DNA of 64,000 nt. It comes from Diplolepis rosae (taxonomy: Eukaryota; Arthropoda; Insecta; Hymenoptera; Diplolepididae). This document shows, one piece after another, positions 12,801 to 23,795 of this stretch (positions within the stretch are counted from its first letter, which is position 1; every line of letters starts with the position of its first letter). Made by a program: the position numbers and the translations under genes. The notes beneath the pieces were generated by a model, which saw nothing but the letters and a program-made list of their open reading frames with translations, ran no database searches and was not told where the DNA came from. The stretch lies in assembly GCA_030998225.1 (NCBI GenBank), contig JAPYXD010000698.1, forward strand, positions 8,783,001 through 8,847,000, written 5' to 3'.

Positions 12801-15800
12801 GCTTAACAAAACTTTTTGTAAGGTTAATTAAAATTTTGTTGGGGCAGCAGGAAAAAGTTTGTCAGTTCTATACTTTTCTCTGTGCATTTGCAACTTTATT
12901 TGTAACAATATTTAGTTGAAATTTCAATACAAAATTTTCCTGAACACAAAAATTGTTGTTCATTGCAAATTTTGATCTTAATAATTTGCCACCAAAAGGT
13001 GCAAATGCACAGTGGAAAATATAGAACTGACAAACATTTTTTTGCTTTTCCAAAAAAACTGTAGTTTTCCTTACAAAATCTAAAACAGTCTTTTCAAAAA
13101 CACACAGAGAAAAAAATTGTTGTATTAGCCAACCGGATTGTTGTTATAAAAATGACAACATTTTTTTGCTGTCCCAATAAACTTTTATTTTTCCCAACAA
13201 AAGAGTTTGTTATTGTTTTTTGCTTGACAACATTTTATGTTAGGTAAATTAAAATTTTTTGGGACAGCAAAAAAATGTTTGCCACCAAAAGTTGCAAATG
13301 CACTGAGAAAAATATAGAACTGACAAACTTTTTTTTTGCTGTCCCAACAACATTTTAATTAACCTTACAAAAAGTTTTGTCAAGCAAAAAACAGTAACAA
13401 ATTCTTTTGTTGGGAAAACTAAAAGTTTATTGGGACAGCAAAAAATGTGGTCTGTTCTATATTAACAATCCGGTTGGCTAATACAACAATTTTTGTTCTC
13501 TGTGTGTTTTTGAAAAGTGTTATAGATTTTGTAAACAATGGGGACAAATTTGAAAAAAACGACAAGTTTCTGCCGGATTTTGAATTATTTTACAAATTTT
13601 ATAATTTGTATTTTATATGATTATTACTAAGTAAATATTGTTGTATAAATGGAATAAAATGAGTATTTTGTTGAAGTTTCAATTCAAAATTTTCCTGAAT
13701 ACAAAAATTGTAGTTCACTGCAAATTTTGATCTTAATAATTCGCCACCAAAAGGTGCAAATGCACAGAGAAAAATATAGAACTGACAAACTTTTTTTTGC
13801 TGTCCCAACAATATTTTAATTAACCTTACAAAAATTTTCGTCAAGCAAAAAACAGTAACAAACTCTTTTGTTGGGAAAACTAAAAGTTTATTGGGGCAGC
13901 AAAAAATGTGGTCTTTTCTATATTAACAATCCGGTTGGATAATACAACAATTTTTTTTCTCTGTGTGTTTTTGAAAAGAGTGTTATAGATTTTGTAAACA
14001 ATGGGGAGAAATTTGAAAAACACGACAAGTTTCTGCCCGATTTTGAATAATTTTACAAATTTTAACAAGTAATGACGTATTTTTAGGAAAAATTAAATTT
14101 GTCATGTCATTGGGGCTAATTATGATTTTTTATGTTTTATTATTAAAATACATTTCCACCATAGGTATGTGGAAGAAACCTTACGTCTACTTGAGATTGA
14201 TAGATACCTATATCTTCTGAAAGAATAATTACCGTGTGAAATGACCAGGACATTTTCGCTGGAAGGTATGACTGTTGGCATCAAGAACTAACAATAAGTG
14301 TGAAGAAGAAAATCATGACTCGCTTCTTGATGTGTTGTGCTTTTTCTTTCTTTTCTGTCAAGCGTTACAAATATATGGTCCGTCGAGTATGAAAAAAGAA
14401 AATTGTATGCCAAACGAGAATCTAAACTCTATTCCTAATGGGGAGAAACACACCTTCTAATTATTATATCGACAAGTACTTCCTAGAATCATTCAAGCAA
14501 GTTGCAAGAAAATGAAGTAACTATTTGTATAAATAGCTGTTTCAGAGTAAATTATATGTTGTTCTTATTCATGACTAAACAAATTGCAAAAGTTATGTTA
14601 CGCGGTGTTCAGTTAAAATCTAAATATATTAGAACAATATTAAAGTTACGATAAATTTCTGATATTTAATAACATTGGAAATATTTTTAAACTTCTATTC
14701 AATGTAAATTTTTGTATTATTTTGGCAAATTATTCAGATAAAAAACGTAAATTACTCTCTAAATTTGAATTAGTCAAAATCTACTAATTATCAGTGAAAT
14801 TTGACTGATTCAAATAGCTAAAAAGAGGTTACTGTAAATCACTCAAATTTCACTGATTATTTCAGTGAAAATTGACTGATTTGTCAGTGAAAAATATTTT
14901 TTTCACTGATGAATCAGTGAAAAGGAAAATCACTGATTCAATCAGTGAAAATTTGACTGATTCTGATTTAGAGTGTTGATATGAAGGCACAAATTAAAAT
15001 TGTATAAGAATTGTACTCAGAAATCACAGATATCCTTAAAAATTATAAAACCAGTGTTCATGGAATTGAAATCAAATTTTTTTATAATATTTTATACAAA
15101 GTTCTTGTTTCGGTTTTTGGCTTTGGTCTATTTTACAAAAGATTTTCTTTTGGTGTTTGAGAAAAACTATAGAAATTTAGAATGAGAAAGTGACTTTTTA
15201 ATATTATGTGGTGAATATTGATATCACAAAGCTCTTAATTTTTTTATACGCAAGTTCTAAATTTTTTAACTAATCAAAAAATATTATTAAATTTAATATT
15301 ATCATTTGCTTGATATGTACTTGACTGATTTAAAATTTTTTCGAGTCGGTTTCATTTATACACAAAATTGTTTCTATGGGAAGCTTTTTTTTATAGAAAA
15401 TATAAAGATTTGTTTTAAACAGAAACTAAAATCTGAAAATGTCTTCTGAATTTTGGTTTCCGATTAAAACAAATCGTTGTAATTTCTGTAAAAACACCTC
15501 CTGAAGTAAACATTTTTTGTTTTAATAAAACGGACTCTTTTTTCAATTAATATAAGTTTACCTGATAAATCAGATAATAATAAAACACATCAATTTTTGC
15601 AATTAACTTTGCTGATCAAGCACAAATTTTTCATTTTTAACGACTATCAATTATTCAATTCGAAAAAAGTGTCTTGTAAGAAATTTGCACTTTGACATCA
15701 CGTAAGACGTTTTTTTAATCCAAGAATAAAATCGGAATCATTAACTCCACTTTGTGATAGAATTTTCCCTCACTATCACTTCATAAAAAATTTTAAAAAA

Positions 15801-18800
15801 TGATTACATTTTCATAAATCATGGCTTATTTTTTCGAGGTTTCCAATTTTCAAGGAAAATTTTCAATTGCTAAAATCATTAAAAGAACTTCAAAAAAAAA
15901 TATTTAAAAAAAATTATTATATTCGAAGATTTTTCAATTATTTTCAAAATTGTAAACAGTAAAGTTGTAGAGAATATTTTCCCCGAAAAATAAGCCATGA
16001 TTTATGAAAATCCAGAGATTTCTAAAAAATTTGTAAGAAGCAACTCAGGAAAAAAATTCTATTGAAGTCTTAAAATCATAGAAAAATTTTTTTTTCAAAA
16101 ACTTGATTTTTGGCACATCCATCTTAATTTTGCAAGTGCAAATAGTATAAAAAAATTGTCTTTTTTTTTCATCAATCACATCGTTTTATATTCCTGATAA
16201 TTGTTTCTTCCAATAATTAGGAAATGGGGAAAACACATAATACTCTTATTAAATGTTCATTAGAGTAATTACTTATTACATTGTAACATTACGTTGTGAA
16301 TTTGCATCAAATGATTACTTAACAATGATTATGTTTGTCACTATAATGACGCAAAATGACTTTAACCTTTGCCTAGCTCAAGATGAAGTGATAATCAATT
16401 AGAATATTTAAAAAATTATATACATCTTTATATAATTTAAAACATTCAAATGATTGATTCAGCACTTGATCAGCTGATAATATTTTGCTGGATTTTTAAT
16501 ATTGATCACATAATTGAAATTTCTCACGAGTCTACCCTTTCCTCATGCAATCTCATTCATTCACTCATTATGTCTTTTCCAAGGTCTTTCAGAATAAATC
16601 ATATTATTAATTAATAACATTAGTATAAGATATTGCAGTTTGATGACAAATTAATATGTAAAAAGTCATCAGTCAAGTTTATCAAAATATTTTCTTAAGA
16701 ATAAGTGATTGGTAAACAAATTATAAACAACTTAAAAGTTGAAAGATATTGCAATATCAAAAATTCTTATAAAGCGTAATGAAAAAAGTGACTGATAGAA
16801 AATGATTCTACCGCTTTTATGTAAAAAATCAATTATATATATGGCATTTGATTTATTTATTTTTTTGTTACTTCTTCTGATAGTACTGAAAAAATTTACT
16901 TTATTATGAATAAAAATTAAAACCGTTTATCTTCTGTAGAAATATTTTCTTATTGAAACAAAGAAACTATTTCCAAAACGTGCTTAAAATTAATAAGAGT
17001 AAATTAAGTTTTGAGTTATCGAAATTTTTTAAATTCATTCTTATATAATCACAAATTTTTACATGCGTATCCAACTTTTTAATTTGCACATAATAATAAT
17101 GAATTCTCACGATTTAAAGAATTTTAATACGTATTGTGAGTTCATTCGAATATTTTTTAGGCGTGTTGTAAAAGTTGAACACAAGTGGGTTATCTTTGGG
17201 GTCAAATAACCAGACATCAGCAAGTGACGATGTTTTATTGAATCATTAGAAAAAAGTGATCAAGGGTTAAATTATGAGTCTTGAACTTGACGAATCAAAG
17301 TTCGCTTCATACTCCCAATTGACACCTCTAAGTAGTGTTAGTAATCTATTTAACGTGCCGATTTTGTCACTCATATGGAAATATGAATAGAAACAAAATT
17401 GATTTCCGCAAATACATTGTTTATATACGGAAACGTATCCGTGCTTACAATTTTTATGAAACAAAGTTTCAATTTACAGAAAAATTCGAAACTTTTGAAC
17501 AATATAAAAATTCAGGGTTAAAAAAATCGTTGAAACTATTAAAAATTCTAGCAAACTTTACTACAAGCTATATTACAGTTTCAATTTTTAAAATAAAATT
17601 TAATATTTTAAATGACGATAATTTTCACTGTGTTAAAGATTGTAAACACTGAGAAAAAGGATTTGATTGAATGAAAGAAAATAATATTTTTGAAGGGCCT
17701 TTTTAAATTCTAACAAAAGATTTAATCGAATTAAATAAAATTTGTTTAAATCAAACAAAACATCTTTGGGCCAAATAAATATTTGTTTGAATCAAATTAA
17801 TTTTTCTTCAAAACAAACAAATTATTGCATTCGTATATGGTGAAAGATATAATTTGTTTGATTTAAGCCAGAAATTTATTTGATTTGAACAAATTTTTAT
17901 TTGGTCCAAAGATACTTTGATTTAATCAAATAAGTCATTTTTTTAAATCAAAAAAAGTCTTTCAAAAAAATAATTTTCTTTGATTCAATCAAATCTATTT
18001 TTGAGTGAACACGAATCTTTTCATTTACACTTGAAATTTTTTAAATTATGTTAACCTGTATCTTTTATATAAATGACAAAAAATTATTTAATTTTTGTTG
18101 ATAGATATAATATTATTTTCATTCGTCAAATTCAAATCTTTTTTTGTAATGTATTACACATTTGAAACAACATTAGAGATATGGGGAATATTTTTTGTCA
18201 GTTCACTTCATATATAAAGAGAGTATTGTGCAAATCAATAGGTCAGTGTATTCTGTTTTGTCGGAGTTCATTTGAAATTTTTTGAAATACTGGTTCAATA
18301 TTAAAATATTATTAATAAAAATATTTTAAATTCAATTTTCATATTTGCCTTTTCTTCAAATTAATGTAAATATTGGGTATCTAGCAATCCTTTTAAAAAA
18401 ATTTGATTTCATGATCAAAAAATTAGGTTTTCCGAGTCAATTTTATTTTCTTATAAAACCTAATTTTTTCATATTTCAATGATTCCAATATTTGATAGAA
18501 ATTTTATAAGAAATTTAAAAATTGATGAGTTTTGAAAGATTTTTAAACTTTCAAAAATGTTAAACTCTTTATGGATTTAAAGATATATCAAAAATTTCAA
18601 AAGAATCCACGTAACAGTAAATTTATTTTTTAGTTCATTTATTAATAATTTATTAAAATGTTTTGTTAGAACAGCAAAAAAGATGTTGCATACATTTTTT
18701 TCTCTGTGCATATTTATAAAATTTAGGCTACATATTCCACCTAGAAATAAATACTACCATAAAAAGAAATATTAAAAAAGAAAACATACCTTTTCTGCCT

Positions 18801-18943
18801 GTTGGTACCGAATATGTAAGATCCGCAAATTCGATATCAACGGGTGCCATTTTTGAAAGATGCTGTAAAGGCACAGAGTTGATAGAAATTCCAATTTCTT
18901 CGGGATGTTTATCGTCCCTGGAATTATTTCTACTGATATCCAT
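703..18943 (-). CDS. Gene B: ABCG half-transporter paralogue, 5' part only (runs off the left edge)
   Basis: Four exons (18943-18790, 9488-9371, 5165-4976, 848-703) join in one frame to give the first 202 residues of an ABCG ATPase domain. Walker A is GPSGAGKST (74-82), the Q-loop region is [10 protein letters not shown], the signature is LSGGE (175-179), and Walker B is LIFLDE (195-200). The membrane domain must lie to the left of base 1. The Met at 18943 has an in-frame TGA seven codons upstream, and the exon probably starts at the TTTCAG acceptor near 18948, so the 5' UTR is spliced. Exon sizes and phases match gene A exactly, but residues differ widely, so the duplication is not recent. 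Introns of about 9.3, 4.2 and 4.1 kb are filled with repeats. Whether the missing part is intact cannot be seen. Confidence 0.9.
849..1789. other. Gene B intron 3, unique AT-rich part
   Basis: This intronic sequence lies upstream of exon 4 and has no clear repeat structure. I see no coding exon or RNA gene here. Confidence 0.5.
1790..4149. repeat. ~300-bp tandem array with 600-bp higher-order repeat
   Basis: The marker ATAGCAATAAAATAATG recurs at about 2042, 2345, 2643, 2946, 3243, 3546 and 3843, spacings alternating near 303 and 297 bp. A more diverged first unit lies at about 1790-2040. Two unit types alternate, giving a 600-bp dimer. The segment 2881-3540 is identical to 3481-4140 at an offset of exactly 600. 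Every unit has a small open frame on the minus strand starting [14 protein letters not shown], but one unit breaks it by a single extra T, so it is not a conserved gene. Confidence 0.93.
4150..4975. other. Gene B intron 3, between array and exon 3
   Basis: This is AT-rich intronic sequence. Nothing recognisable was found apart from the exon 3 donor at its right end. Confidence 0.5.
4976..5165 (-). CDS. Gene B exon 3 (Q-loop region)
   Basis: This 190-bp exon encodes [13 protein letters not shown], then the Q-loop segment [20 protein letters not shown], and ends in phase 0 at GCT|GTAAGT. Gene A exon 3 is the same length. Confidence 0.94.
5166..5683. other. Gene B intron 2, left part
   Basis: This is unstructured AT-rich intron sequence between exon 3 and the 103-bp array. 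No feature is recognised. Confidence 0.45.
5684..8962. repeat. ~103-bp tandem array of about 28 units with element-like ends
   Basis: The unit contains GGGAATATATCGGGGCAATA, then CTATCCAGTTTCTATCGG and GGGTCCTATCCGGCCTCTAT. GGGAATATAT markers fall at 5745, 5848, 5951, 6672, 6881 and 6984, a period near 103 bp, up to about 8630. Because 103 is not a multiple of three, long open frames drift through all frames; the 170-codon frame at 6777 is such an artefact. The ends look inverted: AATCCCAGATAGG at 5688 and CCTATCTGGAATT at 8940. This suggests the array is the interior of a non-autonomous transposon. It lies in gene B intron 2. Confidence 0.9.
9371..9488 (-). CDS. Gene B exon 2 (Walker A)
   Basis: This 118-bp exon lies between TTTTCAG and GTAAGG. 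It encodes [20 protein letters not shown], then the P-loop GPSGAGKST and LLNILAGYK. Length and phases are identical to gene A exon 2. Confidence 0.95.
9633..9659 (+). repeat. G-rich tract with 15 consecutive G
   Basis: Two GGGG runs precede a C and then 15 G at 9645-9659, standing out in very AT-rich DNA. The spacing could allow a G-quadruplex on the plus strand, which is the non-template strand of gene B intron 1. Homopolymers of this size are also prone to sequencing error. Confidence 0.75.
9994..10663. mobile_element. TTAA foldback family, copy 1 (670 bp)
   Basis: The element starts GGTAGTTTATCC and ends AAAACTACC, flanked by TTAA at 9990-9993 and 10664-10667. The two halves are inverted copies of each other over most of their length (CAAAAATAGATAATTTTGC near both ends, AGGGCTAATTTG / CAAATTAGCCCT further in). 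No coding frame of substance is present, so it must have been moved by an enzyme supplied from elsewhere. Confidence 0.85.
10668..12500. other. Gene B intron 1, AT-rich and ATT-repeat stretch
   Basis: From about 10760 to 11200 the sequence is low-complexity ATT/AAT microsatellite with imperfect interruptions. The remainder to 12500 is AT-rich intron with no recognisable gene. The two short open frames here are by-products of the simple repeat. Confidence 0.6.
12595..13003. mobile_element. Foldback element with ~125-bp inverted arms
   Basis: The arm beginning CCACCTTTTGGTGGCAAATT at about 12595-12719 reappears as its reverse complement at 12879-13003, with GTTGCAAATGCACAG at the inner ends. 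The central part carries CCCAACAAAAGAGTTTGTTA and TTTTGTTGGGGCAGCAG. Parts of it recur in the neighbouring element to the right, so the region is a nested or compound insertion. Confidence 0.75.
13067..13540. mobile_element. Foldback element with CACACAGAGAAAAA ends
   Basis: The left arm CACACAGAGAAAAAAATTGT (13101) through GCCAACCGGATTGTT is matched by AACAATCCGGTTGGC through TTCTCTGTGTG (ending 13506). The similarity extends a further 30 bases outwards on both sides. A segment in the middle is shared with the element at 12595. Confidence 0.75.
13585..14068. repeat. Second, direct copy of the same compound repeat
   Basis: 13771-14068 repeats 13318-13600 directly at an offset of about 467 bp, including the AACAATCCGGTTGG arm and TGTAAACAATGGGG. 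The start near 13585 repeats the sequence at 12506. The block therefore arose by duplication of parts of the two foldbacks to its left. Confidence 0.7.
14069..14754. other. Gene B intron 1, non-repetitive stretch
   Basis: This is slightly less AT-rich sequence without repeat structure. The 61-codon frame at 14275 has no flanking splice sites or similarity I recognise. Confidence 0.45.
14755..14975. mobile_element. TA-flanked MITE (CTCTCTAAATTTGAA family), copy 1
   Basis: Starts CTCTCTAAATTTGAATTAGT after a TA and ends GATTCTGATTTAGAGTG. The interior is built of repeated CAGTGAAA and TGACTGATT words. The same element with better-kept ends lies at 25032-25224. Confidence 0.7.
15750..16090. mobile_element. 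Diverged foldback related to the TTAA family core
   Basis: TTTTCATAAATCATGGCTTA and TAAGCCATGATTTATGAAAA form an inverted pair around a centre near 15930. The wording resembles the central part of the 670-bp TTAA family (TTTCC..GAAAAA near a TTTATTAGAATC-type segment). No clean termini or TTAA duplication were found. Confidence 0.4.
16091..17645. other. Gene B intron 1, no recognised feature
   Basis: AT-rich intron. Overlapping open frames at 17267-17652 on both strands look like chance, as neither shows a domain or consistent splice sites. Confidence 0.45.
17646..18005. mobile_element. MITE with ACTGAGAAAAAGGATTTGAT ends
   Basis: The left end CACTGAGAAAAAGGATTTG, then ATTGAA, is matched inverted by TTCAATCAAATC, then TATTTTTGAGTG on the right. 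ATAATATTTTTGAA and TTCAAAAAAATAAT pair further in. About 360 bp, no coding frame. Confidence 0.7.
18790..18943 (-). CDS. Gene B exon 1 (start)
   Basis: It encodes [16 protein letters not shown] to TGRK (51 residues) and leaves in phase 1 at AAAAG|GTATGT. The pattern SRDD followed by [14 protein letters not shown] mirrors gene A exon 1. The base before the Met is an A of AAAATGG, a fair start context for insects. Confidence 0.88.
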
Positions 18944-19221
18944 TTTGCTGAAAGTTCTTTTTCAAGAATAATCCCTCTTCTCACGATGAACTCAATTTCA
19001 AATAACCGGTTCCACAATCATCACACATGCTGTTTAGTGATTTATTTAAATGTGATCGTCTTGTAGTCCAGCCTAGAAATCGATAAAAAAACAAATTCGT
19101 CAGGAAATCATTACAAATTGTATTCAATAATAATTTCATATTTAAGATAATTAAATCTAATTCATTTTGATTTTTTCCACAATCATTCAGTTAAAAATCA
19201 TGGAAAAAATGTTTCATTTAA
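18944..19221. other. Immediate upstream region of gene B exon 1
   Basis: The acceptor TTTCAG at about 18948-18953 sits right before the start codon, implying that the 5' UTR is supplied by a distant exon. No promoter motif can be assigned here. Confidence 0.4.
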
Positions 19222-19889
19222 GGTAGTTTTTATCCATGAAAATTCGACCTCAGCCATAAATAGATAATTTTACTTTCAAGAATAGCAAAATTATTATTGA
19301 AGGGCTAATTTGAAAGAGAAAAGATTATTTTACATGAAAAAAATTTAAAACAGAAAAAAAAAAATTTTATTAATCAATTTTATTTTTCCCCCAACTTTTT
19401 TTCTTATTGCTTCTTACCAAATTTTGAAAAATTATGCGATTCTAATAAATCATGAATCATTTTTTCAGAGAAGAAATTTCCTACAACTTCACTGTTTCTG
19501 ATTTTAAAAAATAAATTTTTTAATGGCTGAAACGATTAAAAAAACATTTTCCAAAACGAAATTTTTATAAACAAATTGCTGAATTTGATAATAATTTATT
19601 CATTTTCGAAAACTGGAAATGCTTATGTTATATGGAATCTTTTTCCGGAAAAAGTGATTTGTAATTTATTATAATCGCATAATTTTTTAAAATTTGGTAA
19701 GAAGCGATAAGAAAAAAAGTTGGAGCAAAAATAAAATATATTAATAAAATTATTTTTCTGTATTTTAAATTTTTTTCATGAAAATTAAACTTTTCTCTTC
19801 CAAAATAGCCCTCCAATAATAATATTGCTATTCTTGAAAGCAAAATTATCTATTTTTGCCTGAGGTCTAATTTTCGTGGATCAACTACC
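19222..19889. mobile_element. TTAA foldback family, copy 2
   Basis: Starts GGTAGTTTTTATCC after TTAA (19218-19221) and ends AACTACC at 19889. The right TTAA is degraded to AGAT, so this is an older or rearranged copy. Internal halves are inverted, as in copy 1. Confidence 0.8.
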
Positions 19890-20230
19890 AGATCAACCAG
19901 ATCACGTGACCAAATTCATGTAAAAGTTCGTGTAAGATAAGTTTTTTTCAAAATTTTTACTAAATAGAAGTTAACAGACGTGCTCTTACGTTTCTCAAAT
20001 TTTCAGAAAGATATTTTGTAATTTCAAAAAATTATCTTACAGAAACGAATTAATGTTTAATTTAGTCACGTAATCCGATTGATCCATGACCTTAATTTTA
20101 ATTTCTTTATAATTTGATGCGTAAAGGTGTAAAACCTCCCAATGCCAAAACTTTTTAAACGTGTTTTTTAAGCTTATGTTTACCGCGTTATTCTAACTCG
20201 TGTCCCTATAAACTAAATAGCTTCCCAGTA

Positions 20231-20436
20231 AACACTCACAGTTGTTACGTAATTGTTTCATAACAGTTTTGTAAAAATGTCTTTCCATGGGTGTCGCAGT
20301 TACAGAACAAGATTCGTTATGTAACTGTTCCATACCTGTTACATAACGAATCTTGTTCTGTAACTACGAAACCTATGGAAAAACATTTTTACAGAACTGT
20401 TATGTAACAATTACGTAACAAGTGTGAGTGTTCAAT
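20231..20436. mobile_element. Palindromic MITE, GTTACGTAATTGTT family
   Basis: ACACTCACAGTTGTTACGTA on the left pairs with TACGTAACAAGTGTGAGTGT on the right, and AACAAGATTCGTTATG pairs with CATAACGAATCTTGTT near the centre. The whole 200 bp is a near-complete hairpin. Confidence 0.8.
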
Positions 20437-20967
20437 GGGTTGATTTAGAATCGCAACTTTGGGGGAGGGGGAATAAAATCTTTTAGAAAAACCTCCCAAA
20501 AGCCAAACTTTGTGATTTCCTTACTAAAAAAATTTGATTTAAATAGTTTGAATCTAATTTAACTTTAATAAAATTATCAAAATTACGATTAAAAGTGATT
20601 CAACTTTATTGCAATTTTATGCGATTCTAATCGTCATTTTGGCCCACAATCCACAATCAATTTTAAGTTAAATTTGTTTCTTCTTCATCAATTTTGTATG
20701 TCGAAAGAGGAAAGAGATTTATAAAGGAAGCGATAACTATTGTGATTTGAATGAATTCATTAGTGACCTTTGTCACTATTCACGATTCACGCGACACTTT
20801 GTATTTCTATACCTTTCGCGAAGAACGGATTTACAAACTGTGATGAAAACCTTGGCATTCGATTATAAGTTCAGGTATTCACCTTCTGCATGATTCAAAA
20901 TTTATCCTGTTCATTTTTAAATTTGATCAAGAGTTTTTCATTTGATATTGCATTGTTATCTAGTAAC

Positions 20968-21638
20968 CAGTGTTGGGTAGTAACTCGTTAAAGGTAACGA
21001 AGTTACTTTGAAAATTACGTTACTTGTAACTTTTTCAGTAACTTCATTACTATTTTCCCAGTAACTGGTAACTTTTTTTCAGTTACTTTTTCGTTACTTT
21101 ATATTTTTTTTATATCTTTCTTTTGATTGCTTTTATACAAAGGATGGGAATTTTAAAAATTGATGTCCAGATTCTAAAGTTTAACAAACATATTATAAGT
21201 TGTTAAATGTATTTTAGATATACTATGAAAAGTAACTTCTAAAGTAACTTAAGTATCTTTTATCAGTAACTGTAACTGTAACGAGTTACTTTTTTAAAAA
21301 GTGACTCTAACGGTAACAAGTTACTTTTTTGAAAAAGTAACTTTAACAGTAACGAGTTACTTTTTTTGTAAAGTAACTTTAACAGTAACGAGTTACTTGT
21401 TTGAAAAAGTAACTCTAACGGTAACAAGTTACTTTTTTGAAAAAAGTAACTGTAACTGTAACGAGTTACTTTTTTAAAAAGTGACTCTAACGGTAACAAG
21501 TTACTTTTTTGAAAAAGTAACTTTAACAGTAACGAGTTACTTTTTTTGTAAAGTAACTTTAACAGTAACGAGTTACTTTTTTTGTAAAGTAACGTAACTG
21601 TAACGAGTTACTTTTATAGAGGAACTTATCCAACACTG
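20968..21638. mobile_element. Element with CAGTGTTGG ends and internal ~39-bp tandem repeats
   Basis: The ends CAGTGTTGG (20968) and CCAACACTG (to 21638) are inverted. Between them is an array of GTAACGAGTTACTTTTT units, spaced about 39-40 bp, running from about 21240 to 21615. Flanking bases do not show a clean target duplication, so the superfamily is left open. Confidence 0.75.
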
Positions 21639-21786
21639 GTATTATCCGTTTCCTCATTTTTTTATTCTCTAAATTTCATCGAGAAATTATCAATAAGAAT
21701 TCTAAAAAATTCAATTATTATATGATTTTAGGAAACAGTATAAAAGATCAAGAAACGTTAAAAAAGCGCCTGATGCAAATCCCACC

Positions 21787-21985
21787 CACTCGCAGCTTTT
21801 ACGTAATCGTTTCGTAACAACTCTGTAAAAATTTCACCTATATAAGTGTCACAGTGACAGAATAAGATACAATGTGTAAAAGTTCCGTAACTGTTACATA
21901 AAGTTTCTTATTCAGTCACTGTGACACTTACAAAAGTGACATTTTCACTGAACTGTTACGTAACAATTACGCAACAACTGAGTCG
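21787..21985. mobile_element. Diverged second copy of the GTTACGTAATTGTT palindrome
   Basis: CACTCGCAGCTTTTACGTAA and TTACGCAACAACTGAG mark the ends, and GTGTCACAGTGAC and GTCACTGTGACAC pair internally. Layout and spacing follow the element at 20231. Confidence 0.65.
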
Positions 21986-22951
21986 GGATATTTTTAGCTC
22001 TCTTCAGATTTAGATGTGCAAATACATTTTATTAATTTTGTTATTGAATCATTCGATATTATATAGTTGTTTGTTATCAAACAAGAATGTTTATTGTAAT
22101 GTAAGCACTAACTTTTTCTAATCAAACTTATCGCGAAACTCAAAACTCTGAAAGTGATAAGTTTGTGCATCAAGTTTCGAGTTTCATATTGTTTTCTATA
22201 CCGCAACATCATATGTTGCAATTGGATGCAATTATCATTACATTTACGCAACTTACTTCTTGAGAGGTGGAGACAATTAAAAAGCATTGAAAATTAAGTC
22301 ATAACGTTTCACGATTCAATGGCAAACGTTGCAGAGAGTAGGTGAAGGAACTTTGCGGATTTGTTATGCAAAATCTGCAAGTTTACTTATATATAATGCA
22401 TAAAAAGATTTATTACAATAAAAGAACTTTGAGACCAATAGGAAATTTCAAGTTAATATTAGAAATTTGCACTTTTGAATTTTAAATTACATTTCGATCT
22501 CACATGACAATTACTTTTATTTGATTTTTCATTTTTACAAGAGATTCGAATTTTTTAAACTACCGATAAAATATGATGAATATTTTCAATGGCATGCGTT
22601 CAGATCGGAATAAATATTCGTTAGTCATCTTTTATGCAAACTAATTAAACTTAATTATTGCGAAAAAACCATCAACTAGGAAAACCAAAGAATTGCAAAT
22701 GTATTAGATCATGAAGCAAATAAGTGAACAACTTCAGAGATGCTATTTTACTTGTATCAGTAGATTATACAGAAAATTATCAGAATCTGTAGATTTATGT
22801 GATACCCTATGAAATTTACGTGTACGAGTATATCTTACGTGACTTTAAGTTAAATCAACTAATCTCCTGTGATTTTCATTAAGATTCCTGTATACCACAC
22901 GCCGACATTTTTTAGACCCTGAGACCAGACTATACTTTTCCGAATCAGAAT
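21986..22951. other. Intergenic or 5' intron, no recognised feature
   Basis: AT-rich non-repetitive sequence between transposon clusters. No coding exon is recognised on either strand. Confidence 0.4.
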
Positions 22952-23164
22952 CCCTTGTAGAAGAAAATAATTGGACCCGATTGGGACCGATTGATCCGAT
23001 TGGCCCCATTTCAAAAACATCATTAAAACCGATTTATTAATCTGATTCAATCAGTCGAGACCATTTTGAATCCATTTAATAAATCGGATTCAATAATGTT
23101 TTTGAAATGGGGCCAATCGGATCAATCGGTCCCAATCGGGTCCAATTATTTTCTTCTACAAGGG
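22952..23164. mobile_element. MITE with CCCTTGTAGAAGAAAATAAT ends, copy 1 (213 bp)
   Basis: The first 75 bases or so, from CCCTTGTAGAAG through GGACCCGATTGGGACC and GGCCCCATTTCAAAAACAT, are matched almost perfectly in reverse at the right end, closing with CTTCTACAAGGG. Two further copies lie in this window at 23410 and 31129. Confidence 0.88.
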
Positions 23165-23409
23165 ATTGCTCCATCATCTTAGGTTATTGAGATATTTTAA
23201 CCTAAAAGTGTAAAAAACACTGTTTTTTGCTATATTCGGGGTTAAATTACATCGCGAATTAATTTTATTTCTAAAAACTCGTTACAGAATCTGAAAGTAC
23301 CACTTTTACCCTATAAAATCCTTTTTAAATTTTTCAGATATCTCTTTTTTTCTTGAAGATATCGTTCAATGAAGTTGGTTTGTCCGGAAAGCAGAAGAAA
23401 TAATGCCCT

Positions 23410-23566
23410 CCCTCGTAGAAAAAAATAATTGGACCCGATTGGGAACGATTGATCAGATTGACCCCATTTCAAAAACATCATTAAATCGGTTTCAATGATG
23501 TTTTTGAAATGGTGTCAGTCGTATCAATCGATTCCAATCGGGTCCAATTATTTTTTTCTATAAGGG
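23410..23566. mobile_element. MITE with CCCTTGTAGAAG-type ends, copy 2 (157 bp)
   Basis: Starts CCCTCGTAGAAAAAAATAAT and ends TTTTTTTCTATAAGGG. The middle keeps CATTTCAAAAACATCATTAA. The arms have more mismatches than copy 1. Confidence 0.82.
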
Positions 23567-23795
23567 CCTAACCTAACCTAAGCGCCTATTTCCTAACCTA
23601 AAAGTGCAAAATACACAATTTTTCGCTATATTAGGGGTTATTCTTTACACAGTTAGGAAATTTTAAAAACCTGAGGTGATGGAGAAATTCTGAAGTTGGA
23701 TCTGGATTTGGCAACCCAAGAAACATAGAAGCGCACTATTTCCTCTGCTTTCCGAACGAACTTTTTTTCGTTAAGGTTGTATTCACGAAAAGCAT

